Shown here: one piece after another, positions 1 to 7,123 of the stretch | Numbering within the stretch: position 1 is the first letter of the stretch | Layout: each line of letters opens with the position of its first letter | Source of the DNA: Pseudolabrys sp. | GTDB lineage: Bacteria > Pseudomonadota > Alphaproteobacteria > Rhizobiales > Xanthobacteraceae | DNA length: 12,193 nucleotides | Reading direction: 5' to 3' | NCBI GenBank assembly: GCA_029945495.1 | Contig: JAQSCR010000463.1 | Location: 1 to 12,193 of the forward strand | Notes under the pieces: generated by a model | Told to the model about the DNA's origin: nothing | The model's input: only the letters and a program-made list of their open reading frames with translations | Database searches by the model: none | Made by a program: the position numbers and the translations under genes

Positions 1-1
1 G

Positions 2-307
2 CGCGCCGCCGGTGCGCTGGCGGTTGGCTCGTGCGGCGCGTTCGGCGAGGCGTACGATTTCGCCAGCGTCGAAGAGGCCCGGCAAAGCGCGCTGGCCAAA
101 TGCCAGGGCGATGCCTGTCGCGTGGTGGCAACCTCGAAGCGCGGCTGCGCCGCCTTCGCCGTCGATTTCGGCAACCCGTGCGGCGCGCATGGCTGGGGCA
201 AGGGTTCGCGCCTCGGCCGCAGCCAGAACGCCGCGCTGGAAGCCTGCTACAAGGGCGGCGGCAAGGAATGCGTCATCCGCACCTTCTACTGCGATGCCAA
301 AGGCTGA
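2..307 (+). CDS. DUF4189 domain protein, 5' truncated
   Basis: Only the last 101 residues are inside the window; the start and any signal peptide lie upstream. The reading frame is open from base 2 and ends at TGA 305-307. The sequence has the DUF4189 look: short Gly/Ala-Val strands, regularly placed cysteines (eight in all) and a C-terminal segment ending CVIRTFYCDAKG. It reads as two tandem halves. Each starts with (G/A)A(L/F)AV, then CGAxG, then an Ala-rich helix ending in Cys, and closes on Cys. Family members are usually small exported proteins and the even number of cysteines fits periplasmic disulfides; both points are inference here. The biochemical role of the family is not known to me. 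No functional link to the downstream exporter operon is evident, and 112 bp separate it from the palindrome region. Confidence 0.7.
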   Translation, partial: RAAGALAVGSCGAFGEAYDFASVEEARQSALAKCQGDACRVVATSKRGCAAFAVDFGNPCGAHGWGKGSRLGRSQNAALEACYKGGGKECVIRTFYCDAKG

Positions 308-391
308 GGCAGCCTGGGCTAAGGCGCGCTACCGAGCGACTTTCATCTAACTCGCTGATTTCGCTGGGGCTCGGGCAGCGCGCGGCGGCCC

Positions 392-420
392 TTGCGGCCG
401 CTCCCCGCATTCGCTATAAA
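392..420 (+). promoter_or_regulatory. Candidate promoter of the tetR-exporter operon
   Basis: TTGCGG at 392-397 and TATAAA at 415-420 are separated by exactly 17 bp. The -10 is 5/6 to the sigma-70-type consensus and the -35 is 3/6. Predicted transcription starts near 427, inside the palindrome at 419-440, which is where a repressor would block it. A GC stem (385-390 with 396-401) overlaps the -35; it has no T-run, so I do not call it a terminator. The rest of the 308-419 gap holds nothing else I can name. Based on sequence inspection only. Confidence 0.4.
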
Positions 421-440
421 TGACTGACCGGTCAGTCATT
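419..440. promoter_or_regulatory. 22-bp perfect palindrome, likely TetR operator
   Basis: The half-site AATGACTGACC is followed directly by its exact reverse complement, so the symmetry is perfect over 22 bp and breaks at 418/441. It abuts the candidate -10 and lies just before ATG 444 of the TetR-family gene. A long palindrome immediately ahead of a TetR gene is the usual arrangement for an autoregulatory operator bound by the repressor dimer. I saw no second copy in the window. Binding is inferred. Confidence 0.7.
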
Positions 441-443
441 GTC

Positions 444-1187
444 ATGAAAAAAGCCGCGCCCCGCAAAGTCAGCAAACGCCCCGCCGCGAAAGTGGCGGCA
501 CCGGTGCGCCGGTTGGCGACCGGCGCCAAGTCGGCTGCCAAGGCCACCGCGAAGGCCGCTACCAAGGCCACCACCAAACCCGTTGCCAATTCCCGCGCAG
601 AGCGTGGCGTGGCGCGGCGCGACGCGATCCTTGCCGCGGCGCTCGACGAATTTTCCGCGCGCGGCTTCGAGGCGACGAGGCTCGACGACGTCGCCAGGCG
701 GGCGGGGATCGCCAAGGGCACGATCTATCTTTATTTCCGCGACAAGGACACTTTGTTCCAGGAACTGGTGCGCGCCATGCTGGCGCCGTTGATCGCCGGC
801 ATCGAGGCGATGGGCGCGACCGATTTGCCGATAGCGGTTTTGGCCGAGCGCTTCGTCGATCTGTTCGTACGCGAGATTTACGAGACCCGCCGCCAGGACG
901 TCATCCGGCTGATGATCGCCGAAGGCCGGCGTTTCCCCAAGCTCGCCGAATTCTATTATCGCGAAGTGCTGTCGCCGATTTTCGACGCCATGCGCGGCCT
1001 GCTCAAGCGCGCCGCCGCGCGCGGCGAGGTGCCGGAGGCCTTGGTCGAGTTTCCGCAACTCGTTGCCGCGCCCGGTCTGGTCGCCATCATCTGGAACGGC
1101 CTGTTCGAACGATACGCGCCGCTCGACGTTCGCCGCATGTTGAAAACGCACATCGAACTGCTGTTTGCTCCGAGGAGAGCCGTATGA
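444..1187 (+). CDS. TetR/AcrR family repressor with Lys/Ala-rich N-terminal tail
   Basis: A 247-residue regulator. Residues 1-50 are a low-complexity Lys/Ala/Pro/Thr tail (AKATAKAATKATTKP) like histone H1 or AlgP. From about residue 55 a typical TetR DNA-binding domain follows, with ILAAALDEFSARGFEATRL, DDVARRAGIAKGTIYLYF as the helix-turn-helix, then KDTLF. The C-terminal ligand/dimer domain contains RLMIAEGRRFPKLAEFYY, resembling AefR-type TetR C-termini. I chose ATG 444 over the in-frame ATG 420 because 420 forms part of the palindromic operator and lies upstream of the predicted transcription start. The stop overlaps the next start by ATGA (1184-1187), so it leads the exporter operon and most likely represses it together with itself. 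The ligand is unknown. The tail is unusual for the family, which normally begins close to the HTH domain. Confidence 0.88.
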   Translation: MKKAAPRKVSKRPAAKVAAPVRRLATGAKSAAKATAKAATKATTKPVANSRAERGVARRDAILAAALDEFSARGFEATRLDDVARRAGIAKGTIYLYFRDKDTLFQELVRAMLAPLIAGIEAMGATDLPIAVLAERFVDLFVREIYETRRQDVIRLMIAEGRRFPKLAEFYYREVLSPIFDAMRGLLKRAAARGEVPEALVEFPQLVAAPGLVAIIWNGLFERYAPLDVRRMLKTHIELLFAPRRAV

Positions 1188-1948
1188 AATCGAAACGCGC
1201 AGCGCTGGCTTTGTTTGCGGTTCTGGCGCTGGCCGGCTGCGATCAGGTCAAGGACCGGCAGTTGCAGGGCTGGGTCGAGGCCGAGACCGTGTTCGTGTCG
1301 CCGGACGAGCAGGGCCGTGTCGAGACGTTGAAGGTTCGTCAGGGCGACAAAGTCGAGAAGGGCGATCTGTTGTTCACGCTCGATGACGATCTGCAGCAGG
1401 CCGACGTGGTGGTGAAACAATCGGCGCTGTCGTCGGCGCAGCTGAATTTCACCCGGGCCCAGGAATTGTTGAAGTCGGCCTCGGGTACGCAGAAGTCGCT
1501 CGACGACGCGCGCGCCAATCTCGAACAGGCGCAGGCCAATCTGGCCTGGTCGCAGACGCGGTTGGGGCGGCGGCGCGCGCATGCGCCGGCCGCGGGCTCG
1601 ATCGAGGAAGTCTATTTCCGGCCCGGCGAGACAGCGCCGGTCGGTAGGCCGGTGATCGCGCTGTTGCCGCCGAGCAATCTTAAGGTGCGGTTCTACGCGC
1701 CGGAGACCGAACTGGCCACGATCAAGATCGGCCAGGCGGTCACCGTGAGTTGCGACGCCTGCGCTGGCGGGCTTAGCGCGAAAGTGAGCTTCATTGCGCG
1801 CAGCGCCGAATACACCCCTCCGGTAATTTACAGCCTCGAGGAGCGCGCCAAACTGGTTTACCTGATCGAGGCGCGGCCGGATGAGCCTTCGCGTTTCCGT
1901 GTCGGCCAGCCGGTCAGCGTCACGCTCGACAAAGGCGCGACGCCATGA
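1184..1948 (+). CDS. HlyD/YbhG-like membrane fusion lipoprotein
   Basis: A 254-residue periplasmic adaptor for the ABC exporter encoded next. The N-terminus is a lipoprotein signal with lipobox LAGC at residues 16-19. Residue +2 after the Cys is Asp, which in enterobacteria keeps lipoproteins in the inner membrane, as an adaptor needs. The first biotinyl-lipoyl half-motif is at about 28-65 (SPDEQGRVETLKVRQGDKVEKGDLLF, shown here only as a location). A short coiled-coil hairpin rich in Gln/Ala/Leu spans about 70-128, and the second lipoyl half with beta-barrel follows from about 130 (RAHAPAAGSIEEVYFRPGE). The segment PPVIYSLEERAKLVYLIEARP at about 210-230 resembles YbhG-type adaptors, from memory. 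At 254 aa it is shorter than the roughly 330 aa of YbhG. It has a good Shine-Dalgarno (GAGGAGA) and ATGA overlaps at both ends. No outer-membrane channel gene is present in the window. Confidence 0.88.
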   Translation: MKSKRAALALFAVLALAGCDQVKDRQLQGWVEAETVFVSPDEQGRVETLKVRQGDKVEKGDLLFTLDDDLQQADVVVKQSALSSAQLNFTRAQELLKSASGTQKSLDDARANLEQAQANLAWSQTRLGRRRAHAPAAGSIEEVYFRPGETAPVGRPVIALLPPSNLKVRFYAPETELATIKIGQAVTVSCDACAGGLSAKVSFIARSAEYTPPVIYSLEERAKLVYLIEARPDEPSRFRVGQPVSVTLDKGATP

Positions 1949-2934
1949 GCGCGCTTGACGCGGCGCAAGGGGCGGGAAATGAGGCAGGCAACAAGGCTGG
2001 GGGCGACATCGTCATCGACGTCCAGCATCTGACCAAGAAGTTCGACGGCCGCGCGGTAGTGCGCGACCTGTCGATGCAGGTCAAGCGCGGCACGATCTAC
2101 GGCTTTCTCGGGCCGAACGGCTCCGGCAAGACCACCACGATCCGCATGCTGTGCGGGCTGCTGACGCCGGACGAGGGCACTGGCACGTGTCTCGGCTACG
2201 ACATTCGCACCGAGACCGACAAGATCAAAAAGCAAGTCGGCTACATGACGCAGCGCTTCAGTCTGTATCAGGACCTGTCGGTGCGCGAGAACCTGGAATT
2301 CATCGGCCGCATCTACGGCCTCGACAGGCCGAAGGCGGCGGCGCGCGCGGCGATCAAGCGACTCGGCCTGTCCGGCCGCGAGGAACAGATCGCCGGCGAA
2401 TTGTCGGGCGGTTGGAAGCAGCGTCTGGCGTTAGGGGCCTGCACGCTGCCGTCGCCGCAACTGTTGCTGCTTGACGAGCCGACCGCCGGCGTCGATCCGA
2501 AGGCGCGGCGCGAATTCTGGAACGAGATCCACGCGCTCGCCGCCGATGGGCTCACCGTGCTGGTGTCGACCCATTACATGGACGAGGCCGAACGCTGCCA
2601 CGAGATCGCGTACATTGCTTATGGCGAATTGCTGGTGCACGGCACGGTCGAGCACGTCATCGCCGCCTCGCACCTCACCACCTATGTGGTCAGCGCCGTC
2701 CATGGCAACGCCGCGCTCAACGCGCTGTCGCAGGAAATCACCGGCAAGCCCGGCGTCGACATGGTGGCGCCATTCGGCACCAGCCTGCATGTGTCGGGGC
2801 GCGACGCCGCCACGCTCGAAGCCGCGATTTCGTCCTATCGCACGCGCGGCGACCTCGACTGGAAAAAATCCGAGCCGTCGCTGGAGGATGTGTTCATCGA
2901 TCTGATGAGCAAGGCGCAGGACAATTTCCAATGA
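1945..2934 (+). CDS. ABC exporter ATP-binding protein (single ATPase domain)
   Basis: A 329-residue ATPase that powers the permease encoded directly downstream. Visible motifs: Walker A GPNGSGKTT (56-64), Q-loop Q103 in GYMTQRFSLY, signature LSGGWKQR (153-160), Walker B LLLLDEPT (173-180) with catalytic E178, D-loop GVDPKARRE (182-190), and H-loop H210 in VSTHYMDEAE. This is the ABC-2/DrrA/CcmA-like class. Residues from about 240 onward form the usual extra C-terminal domain, ending in SLEDVFIDLM. The first 20 residues are Gly/Ala-rich and poorly conserved in type, so the true start could be a little later, but the ATGA overlap with the adaptor gene supports ATG 1945. E. coli YbhF has two such domains in one chain; here there is one, so a homodimer is expected. 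Likely exports a drug or lipophilic compound; the substrate is unknown. Confidence 0.92.
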   Translation: MSALDAAQGAGNEAGNKAGGDIVIDVQHLTKKFDGRAVVRDLSMQVKRGTIYGFLGPNGSGKTTTIRMLCGLLTPDEGTGTCLGYDIRTETDKIKKQVGYMTQRFSLYQDLSVRENLEFIGRIYGLDRPKAAARAAIKRLGLSGREEQIAGELSGGWKQRLALGACTLPSPQLLLLDEPTAGVDPKARREFWNEIHALAADGLTVLVSTHYMDEAERCHEIAYIAYGELLVHGTVEHVIAASHLTTYVVSAVHGNAALNALSQEITGKPGVDMVAPFGTSLHVSGRDAATLEAAISSYRTRGDLDWKKSEPSLEDVFIDLMSKAQDNFQ

Positions 2935-4091
2935 GCCACATTATCCCGAGCGAAGCGCCGGCACGGAGCCGCGGCAACGGTTTCTGGCGCAAGACCTGGG
3001 CCGTGCTGATCAAGGAATTCATCCAACTCAAGCGCGACCGCGTGTCGTTCGTCATGATCATCATGATCCCGCTCATTCAACTGCTGTTGTTCGGCTACGC
3101 CATCAACACCACGCCGCGCAACCTGCCGACCGCGGTGCTGCTGCAGGAGCGCAGCGACGTCGGGCGCTCGATATTGGCGGCGCTCAACAACACCAGTTAT
3201 TTCAAGGTGACAGCGCTGCCCACGACCGAAGCCGAACTCGACCGTCTGCTGGCGTCGGGCAAGGTACTGTTCGGCGTGGAAATCCCGGCCAATTTCGAGC
3301 GCTCGCTGCGGCGCGGCGAGAAGCCGTCAATGCTGGTCGTCGCCGACGCCACCGATCCGGTCGCATCCGGCTCCGCCTTGGGCGCGCTCAACCGCGTGGT
3401 GCAGACCGCGCTGGTGCATGACTATGCCATTCCGGATGCCGGCGCGGCGGCTTTTGAGATCCGTTCGCATGCGCGCTACAATCCGGCCGGCAAGACCGAA
3501 CTCAACATCGTGCCGGGTCTGGTCGGCACAATTCTCACCATGACCATGCTGATTTTCACGGCGCTGTCGGTGACGCGCGAGATCGAGCGCGGCACCATGG
3601 AAAATCTTCTGGCCATGCCGATCACGCCGGTCGAGATCATGCTCGGCAAGATCTTTCCTTATGTCGTCGTCGGCTTCGTGCAGGCGGCGATGGTCATCGG
3701 CATCGGCGTCGTGCTGTTCCATGTGCCGGTGCTGGGCAATCTTTTCGTCCTTGCGTCTTTAAGTACGTTGTTCATCGCCACCAATCTGTCGATCGGCTAC
3801 ACCTTCTCGACCGTGGCGCAGAACCAGCTGCAGGCCATGCAGATGTCGATCATGTTCTTCCTGCCGAATATCCTATTGTCCGGATTCATGTTTCCGTTTG
3901 CCGGCATGCCGGTCTGGGCGCAATGGGTGGGTGAAATGTTGCCGTTGACGCATTATCTGCGCATCGTCCGTTCGATCATGCTCAAAGGCGCGTCGGTGTC
4001 GGACCTGCATTACGACGCGGCGGCGATGGCCGGGCTGATGCTGGTGGCGATGACGATCGCGGTGACGCGCTTCCGCCGCACGCTGGATTAG
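2931..4091 (+). CDS. ABC-2 type transporter permease (YbhS/YbhR-like)
   Basis: A 386-residue inner-membrane permease. The N-terminal amphipathic stretch with KEFIQLKRDRVSF leads into TM1 (FVMIIMIPLIQLLLFGYAI, about 40-58). A large periplasmic domain of about 140 residues follows, then five more hydrophobic segments from about residue 195 (VPGLVGTILTMTMLIFTAL) to the C-terminus. The cytoplasmic motif TREIERGTMENLLAMP between TM2 and TM3 is characteristic of ABC-2 permeases and contacts the ATPase. Only one permease gene is present, so the membrane domain is probably a homodimer, unlike the YbhS/YbhR pair. It starts on an ATGA overlap with the ATPase gene. Its stop overlaps the stop of the convergent bcsS-like gene by 4 nt (TTAG, 4088-4091), leaving no intergenic terminator. 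Confidence 0.92.
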   Translation: MSHIIPSEAPARSRGNGFWRKTWAVLIKEFIQLKRDRVSFVMIIMIPLIQLLLFGYAINTTPRNLPTAVLLQERSDVGRSILAALNNTSYFKVTALPTTEAELDRLLASGKVLFGVEIPANFERSLRRGEKPSMLVVADATDPVASGSALGALNRVVQTALVHDYAIPDAGAAAFEIRSHARYNPAGKTELNIVPGLVGTILTMTMLIFTALSVTREIERGTMENLLAMPITPVEIMLGKIFPYVVVGFVQAAMVIGIGVVLFHVPVLGNLFVLASLSTLFIATNLSIGYTFSTVAQNQLQAMQMSIMFFLPNILLSGFMFPFAGMPVWAQWVGEMLPLTHYLRIVRSIMLKGASVSDLHYDAAAMAGLMLVAMTIAVTRFRRTLD

Positions 4092-4843
4092 TTGGTGAGT
4101 TTCTGCGACAGGCCGAGCCGCACATAGGGGCTCGAATGCCCGTCGGAGTCGCGGGCAAAGCCGAGGGCTGCCGACCATTCTGTCGCATCGGTCTTCATGC
4201 TGGTGATGTGCAGGCCGACGCGGCGCTGCCGGTAGCCGTCGGAGCCGAAATATTGCGCCTCCGGTCCGATATAGACGCCGTCGGTGAACAGGTCTTCGGC
4301 GACGCGCCAGCCATAGGCGATGCGCGCCGCATGGCTGGTGGCAATCGACGATAGCGAGACGTCGCCTACGACCAGGCCGTCGCGCGTCGGCTCGTACCAG
4401 AGCTCGCCGGTCATGCGCAGGCCGAAGCTCGTGCCGGCCAGGCGATTGTCTGGATCGCCCGGCGACAATTTATGCCGCTGCCATTCGGGCCCGAAGAAGA
4501 ATTTGAATTCGGCCTGGCCGCGCTTGATGCGAAAGCCGGGCAGGGCCTGGGCCGTCCATTCGGTGCCGATAACTTTTTCGCCACCGAGGCTGCCGGAAAT
4601 ATAACGATAGACACCGCCGCCGAGGAGCAGCTTGAGCATGAAGCCGTCTTCCTCGAAGCCGCCGGGCGCCGCCAGCAAGCCGCCATAGGCGAAGGCGCCA
4701 TTGCGCCAGAGGTCGCGGCCGGAAAACAAAAGCGCGCGCGCTTCCTCGTCGTCGGCCCGACTGGGGCCGGCCGGCAGGCATACTCCGACAACAAGGAAGG
4801 CCGCGGCGATGGCGCTCGCCGCGCGTACGCGCCTTCGATCCAT
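4088..4843 (-). CDS. bcsS: BcsS-like cellulose biosynthesis protein
   Basis: A 251-residue exported protein. It has an N-terminal signal peptide: basic MDRRRVR, a hydrophobic core at residues 11-24, and a likely cleavage after SRA at residue 30. The mature part contains SGRDLWRNGAFAYGGLL, DGFMLKLLLGGGVYRY and alternating aromatic/Gly strands ending YVRLGLSQKLTN. This suggests an outer-membrane beta-barrel-like fold and matches what I recall of the alphaproteobacterial BcsS family. The exact role of BcsS in cellulose export is not established. No bcsA, bcsB or other cellulose synthase gene is in the window, so this is either an orphan copy or part of a distant locus. The ribosome site is weak (GGGG about 8 nt ahead of ATG). 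Alternative reading: another uncharacterised beta-barrel protein. Confidence 0.68.
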   Translation of the reverse strand: MDRRRVRAASAIAAAFLVVGVCLPAGPSRADDEEARALLFSGRDLWRNGAFAYGGLLAAPGGFEEDGFMLKLLLGGGVYRYISGSLGGEKVIGTEWTAQALPGFRIKRGQAEFKFFFGPEWQRHKLSPGDPDNRLAGTSFGLRMTGELWYEPTRDGLVVGDVSLSSIATSHAARIAYGWRVAEDLFTDGVYIGPEAQYFGSDGYRQRRVGLHITSMKTDATEWSAALGFARDSDGHSSPYVRLGLSQKLTN

Positions 4844-4932
4844 TGCGGGCCCCGCGCCCCAACACGGTCCGGCTTAGTCACACCCGGATTACCGATACAA
4901 CTAAAGCGTGCTGTTCGGTTGTTGTCCATCGT
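4844..4932. other. Gap upstream of the bcsS-like gene
   Basis: This stretch must hold the promoter of the bcsS-like gene on the - strand. I found no convincing -35/-10 pair. It is less GC-rich than the surroundings around 4890-4930, as expected of a control region, but nothing specific can be named. Confidence 0.3.
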
Positions 4933-4960
4933 AAAGCGAAACCCGGCCTAGGGCGGCCGG
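4933..4960 (-). terminator. Possible intrinsic terminator of the araC-type gene
   Basis: Read on the - strand, immediately after the TGA of the AraC-type gene comes CCGGCC-GCCCTA-GGCCGG, a perfect 6-bp GC stem with a 6-nt loop (4943-4960). It is followed by G and then TTTCGCTTT. The T-tract is interrupted, so termination may be inefficient. Seen directly; function inferred. Confidence 0.45.
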
Positions 4961-5752
4961 TCAGCTTTGCAACGACGCCTTGGCAAGGCGGCGCGGCGGA
5001 CTGCCCAAAGTGCGATGGATCATCGCCGAGAAGGCGCTCGCACTGGCATAGCCGACCGCGCTCGCGGTCTCGGCGACCGAAGCGCCATCCGACAGCCGCG
5101 CCAGCCCGTCGATGGCGCGCAGGCGGGCGCGCCATTCGGCAAAGCCCAGTCCGGTCTCGTTGCGGAAGAGGCGGGCCAATGTGCGCCTGCTTGCCCCCGC
5201 TTTTTCTGCCCAACGGTCAAGATCATCGTCAAGGCTGGAATTGTCCAGCAGCGCCCGCGCCACGCGCAAGGCGCGCGGGTCGCGCGGCATCGGTACGTCC
5301 AGCCGGCGTTCCTGGAGGCGGCCGAGTTCGGTGAGGATCAGCCGCGCCACCGTGCCGCCGCGGCCGCTCTCGTCATAGTCGGTCGGTTCCTCGAGCAGCG
5401 CCAGAATGAGCTCGCGCAGAAGGCCGGAGATTTCGACCAGCACGGCTTGGCGGGGCAGGGGTTCGCACGAGGCCGGGTCGATATATAGGGTGCGCATCTC
5501 GATCTGGTGGCTGCGCATGGCGACGCTGTGCGGCAGCTGCGGCGGCAGCCACAGCGCACGGGCCGGCGGCACGATCCAGGCCGCCTGCGCGGTCTCGACC
5601 CGCATGACGCCGCTGACGGCATGCAGCAACTGGCCACGCCGGTGCATATGCAGTGGGATTTCCTCGCCGAGGCGCCAGGTCTTGGCCATGGCGGCGACTT
5701 GGCGCGGCGCATCGTCGTGGTGACCGCGGTATTCAGGTGTAGTATCCGGCAT
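4961..5752 (-). CDS. AraC-family regulator with N-terminal cupin (NimR-like)
   Basis: A 263-residue transcription factor. The N-terminal cupin has HMHRRGQLLHAVSG (35-48) and the pattern WIVPPARALWLPPQLPHSV (59-77), typical of NimR/YeaM-type AraC regulators. The C-terminal domain carries two helix-turn-helix motifs, about 175-200 (LDRWAEKAGASRRTLARLF) and 224-245 (SVAETASAVGYASASAFSA), closing with TLGSPPRR. The frame is open up to an ATG at 5860. I chose ATG 5752 because the cupin begins soon after, the extension has no domain, and GGGA sits 6 nt ahead of 5752. It is divergent from the MFS gene across 135 bp, the same layout as E. coli nimR/nimT, so it probably controls that transporter in response to a small molecule. 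The ligand is unknown. Confidence 0.87.
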   Translation of the reverse strand: MPDTTPEYRGHHDDAPRQVAAMAKTWRLGEEIPLHMHRRGQLLHAVSGVMRVETAQAAWIVPPARALWLPPQLPHSVAMRSHQIEMRTLYIDPASCEPLPRQAVLVEISGLLRELILALLEEPTDYDESGRGGTVARLILTELGRLQERRLDVPMPRDPRALRVARALLDNSSLDDDLDRWAEKAGASRRTLARLFRNETGLGFAEWRARLRAIDGLARLSDGASVAETASAVGYASASAFSAMIHRTLGSPPRRLAKASLQS

Positions 5753-5887
5753 TTCGTATCCCGTGGCCCGTTTGCGACGAAAATCGGCCGAACATCGCCA
5801 AATGGCAAGCGGTATATTGATGCGGCCTGACCGATTCCGGGCCTGAAACCGGGGCGCCAAGCCCCATCGACTCAGCGAAAGACCAGC
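5753..5887. promoter_or_regulatory. Shared control region of the AraC and MFS genes
   Basis: This 135-bp divergent intergenic region contains an AT-rich core (TATATT at 5813-5818). It also contains two direct copies of GGCCTGA at 5824-5830 and 5840-5846, 16 bp apart, on the MFS side. AraC-type proteins often bind direct repeats near one to two helical turns apart, so these are candidate sites. No strong -35/-10 pair is visible in either direction. The MFS start is preceded by a weak GAAAGA ribosome site. Confidence 0.4.
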
Positions 5888-7123
5888 ATGACTGCGCCCG
5901 CCCGACCGACCGCCACATCATCGACCGAAGCCGCGCGGCTGCGCGAGATTTCATTTCTCAATCTGGCGCACGGCCTCGATCATTTCGTGCTGCTGATCTA
6001 CCCGACCGTCGTGATCGGGCTCGAACTGATCTTCAAGCGGCCGTACAGCGAACTGATCGCGCTTTCGAGCGCCGCCTTCATCTCCTTCGGCATTTTCTCG
6101 CTGCCGGCCGGCTGGCTCGCCGACCGCTGGAGCCGCCGCAACATGATGGCCGCATTCTATTTTGGCTGCGGCGTGTCACTGATCGCGATCGCTCTGGCGC
6201 CGAACCTGGTGATGCTGGCGATCGCCATGTTCATGCTCGGCGTGTTTGCCGCGATCTATCATCCGGTCGGCATGGCGATGCTCATTGAGGCGTCCGGCGC
6301 CAACGGCCGCACCTTGGCGTTCAATGGCGTGTGCGGCAATCTCGGCGTCTCGCTCGCCGCCGGCATCAGCGGCGCACTCGCCTACTGGATCAACTGGCGC
6401 GCGGCGTTCTTCGCGCCGGCTTTGGTGCTGCTCGCGTCCGGCGCGGTCTATGTCTGGCTGACGCCCGACGACCGCCACCACGCCAGGAAGCGGGTGTCCA
6501 AACCGGCGGTGCCGCTGACGGCGAAGATCATGGCCATGCTGTTTGGCCTGTTCCTGTTCATCGCGTTGACCGCCGGGCTGGTGTTCAACGTGTTGACCAT
6601 CGCGTTGCCGAAGATCGTCGACGAGGGCATGACCAAGGACGTGTCGCTGGTGGCGATCGGCAGCATCGCCACGTTGGTGCTGGTGTGCGGCGCCATCGCA
6701 CAACTCGCGGTCGGCCGGCTGGTCGAGCGCATCTCGGCGCCGAACCTGTTCGTCGCGGTCACCGCCTTCGGCTTTGCCGGCAATTTGTGGGCGACCTATG
6801 CCACCGGCATTCCGCTGATGATCGCGCTCGCTGTCGCGGTGGCGGCGATCTACGGCCAGGTGACGGTCAACGACATCATCCTGGCCCGCTACACGGCAGA
6901 TGCCTGGCGCGGCCGGGTCTATGCGGTGCGTTACTTCACCTTGTTCATCAGCGCCGGCGTCGCCATCGCGATGATCTCGCTGCTGCACAAGAGCGGCGGC
7001 TTCGCTCTTGTGCTCGGCGCCAACGCGATCGTCGCGCTGGCCATGTTCATCGCGACGCTCGGCCTTGTCACGCTGATTTACGGCATCGAGGCCCGCCATG
7101 CCGCCGCGCAGCCGGCGGAATAA
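5888..7123 (+). CDS. MFS transporter
   Basis: A 411-residue inner-membrane protein with about 12 hydrophobic segments. The loop 2-3 MFS signature is GWLADRWSRRNM (75-86). TM1 begins NLAHGLDHFVLLIYPTVV, a pattern seen in Fsr/fosmidomycin-resistance-like and related MFS families. A cytoplasmic central loop with DDRHHARKR at about 195-203 separates the two six-helix halves. Expression is probably controlled by the divergent AraC/cupin regulator. Its TAA (7121-7123) directly abuts the stop of the convergent dioxygenase gene with no spacer. Substrate cannot be told from sequence. Neighbourhood would allow efflux of a toxic compound (NimT-like logic) or uptake/efflux of an aromatic acid linked to the dioxygenase, but either is a guess. 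No NimT/CynX-specific motif was identified. Confidence 0.87.
   Translation: MTAPARPTATSSTEAARLREISFLNLAHGLDHFVLLIYPTVVIGLELIFKRPYSELIALSSAAFISFGIFSLPAGWLADRWSRRNMMAAFYFGCGVSLIAIALAPNLVMLAIAMFMLGVFAAIYHPVGMAMLIEASGANGRTLAFNGVCGNLGVSLAAGISGALAYWINWRAAFFAPALVLLASGAVYVWLTPDDRHHARKRVSKPAVPLTAKIMAMLFGLFLFIALTAGLVFNVLTIALPKIVDEGMTKDVSLVAIGSIATLVLVCGAIAQLAVGRLVERISAPNLFVAVTAFGFAGNLWATYATGIPLMIALAVAVAAIYGQVTVNDIILARYTADAWRGRVYAVRYFTLFISAGVAIAMISLLHKSGGFALVLGANAIVALAMFIATLGLVTLIYGIEARHAAAQPAE

Noticed and set aside
385..401. GC stem before tetR as a terminator for the DUF4189 gene
   Set aside because: No T-run follows in either direction and the stem overlaps a candidate -35 box.
432..1151. - strand frame opposite the tetR gene
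   Set aside because: No domain is visible and the + strand frame has a clear TetR HTH, ribosome-site context and operon structure.
5753..5860. 36-residue N-terminal extension of the AraC-type protein (start at 5860)
   Set aside because: The extension has no family features, covers the divergent control region and lacks a ribosome site; ATG 5752 has GGGA in the right place.
6176..7099. Long - strand frame opposite the MFS gene
   Set aside because: The product is a low-complexity Arg/Asp/His/Gln-rich chain, typical of the antisense of a hydrophobic membrane protein in high-GC DNA.
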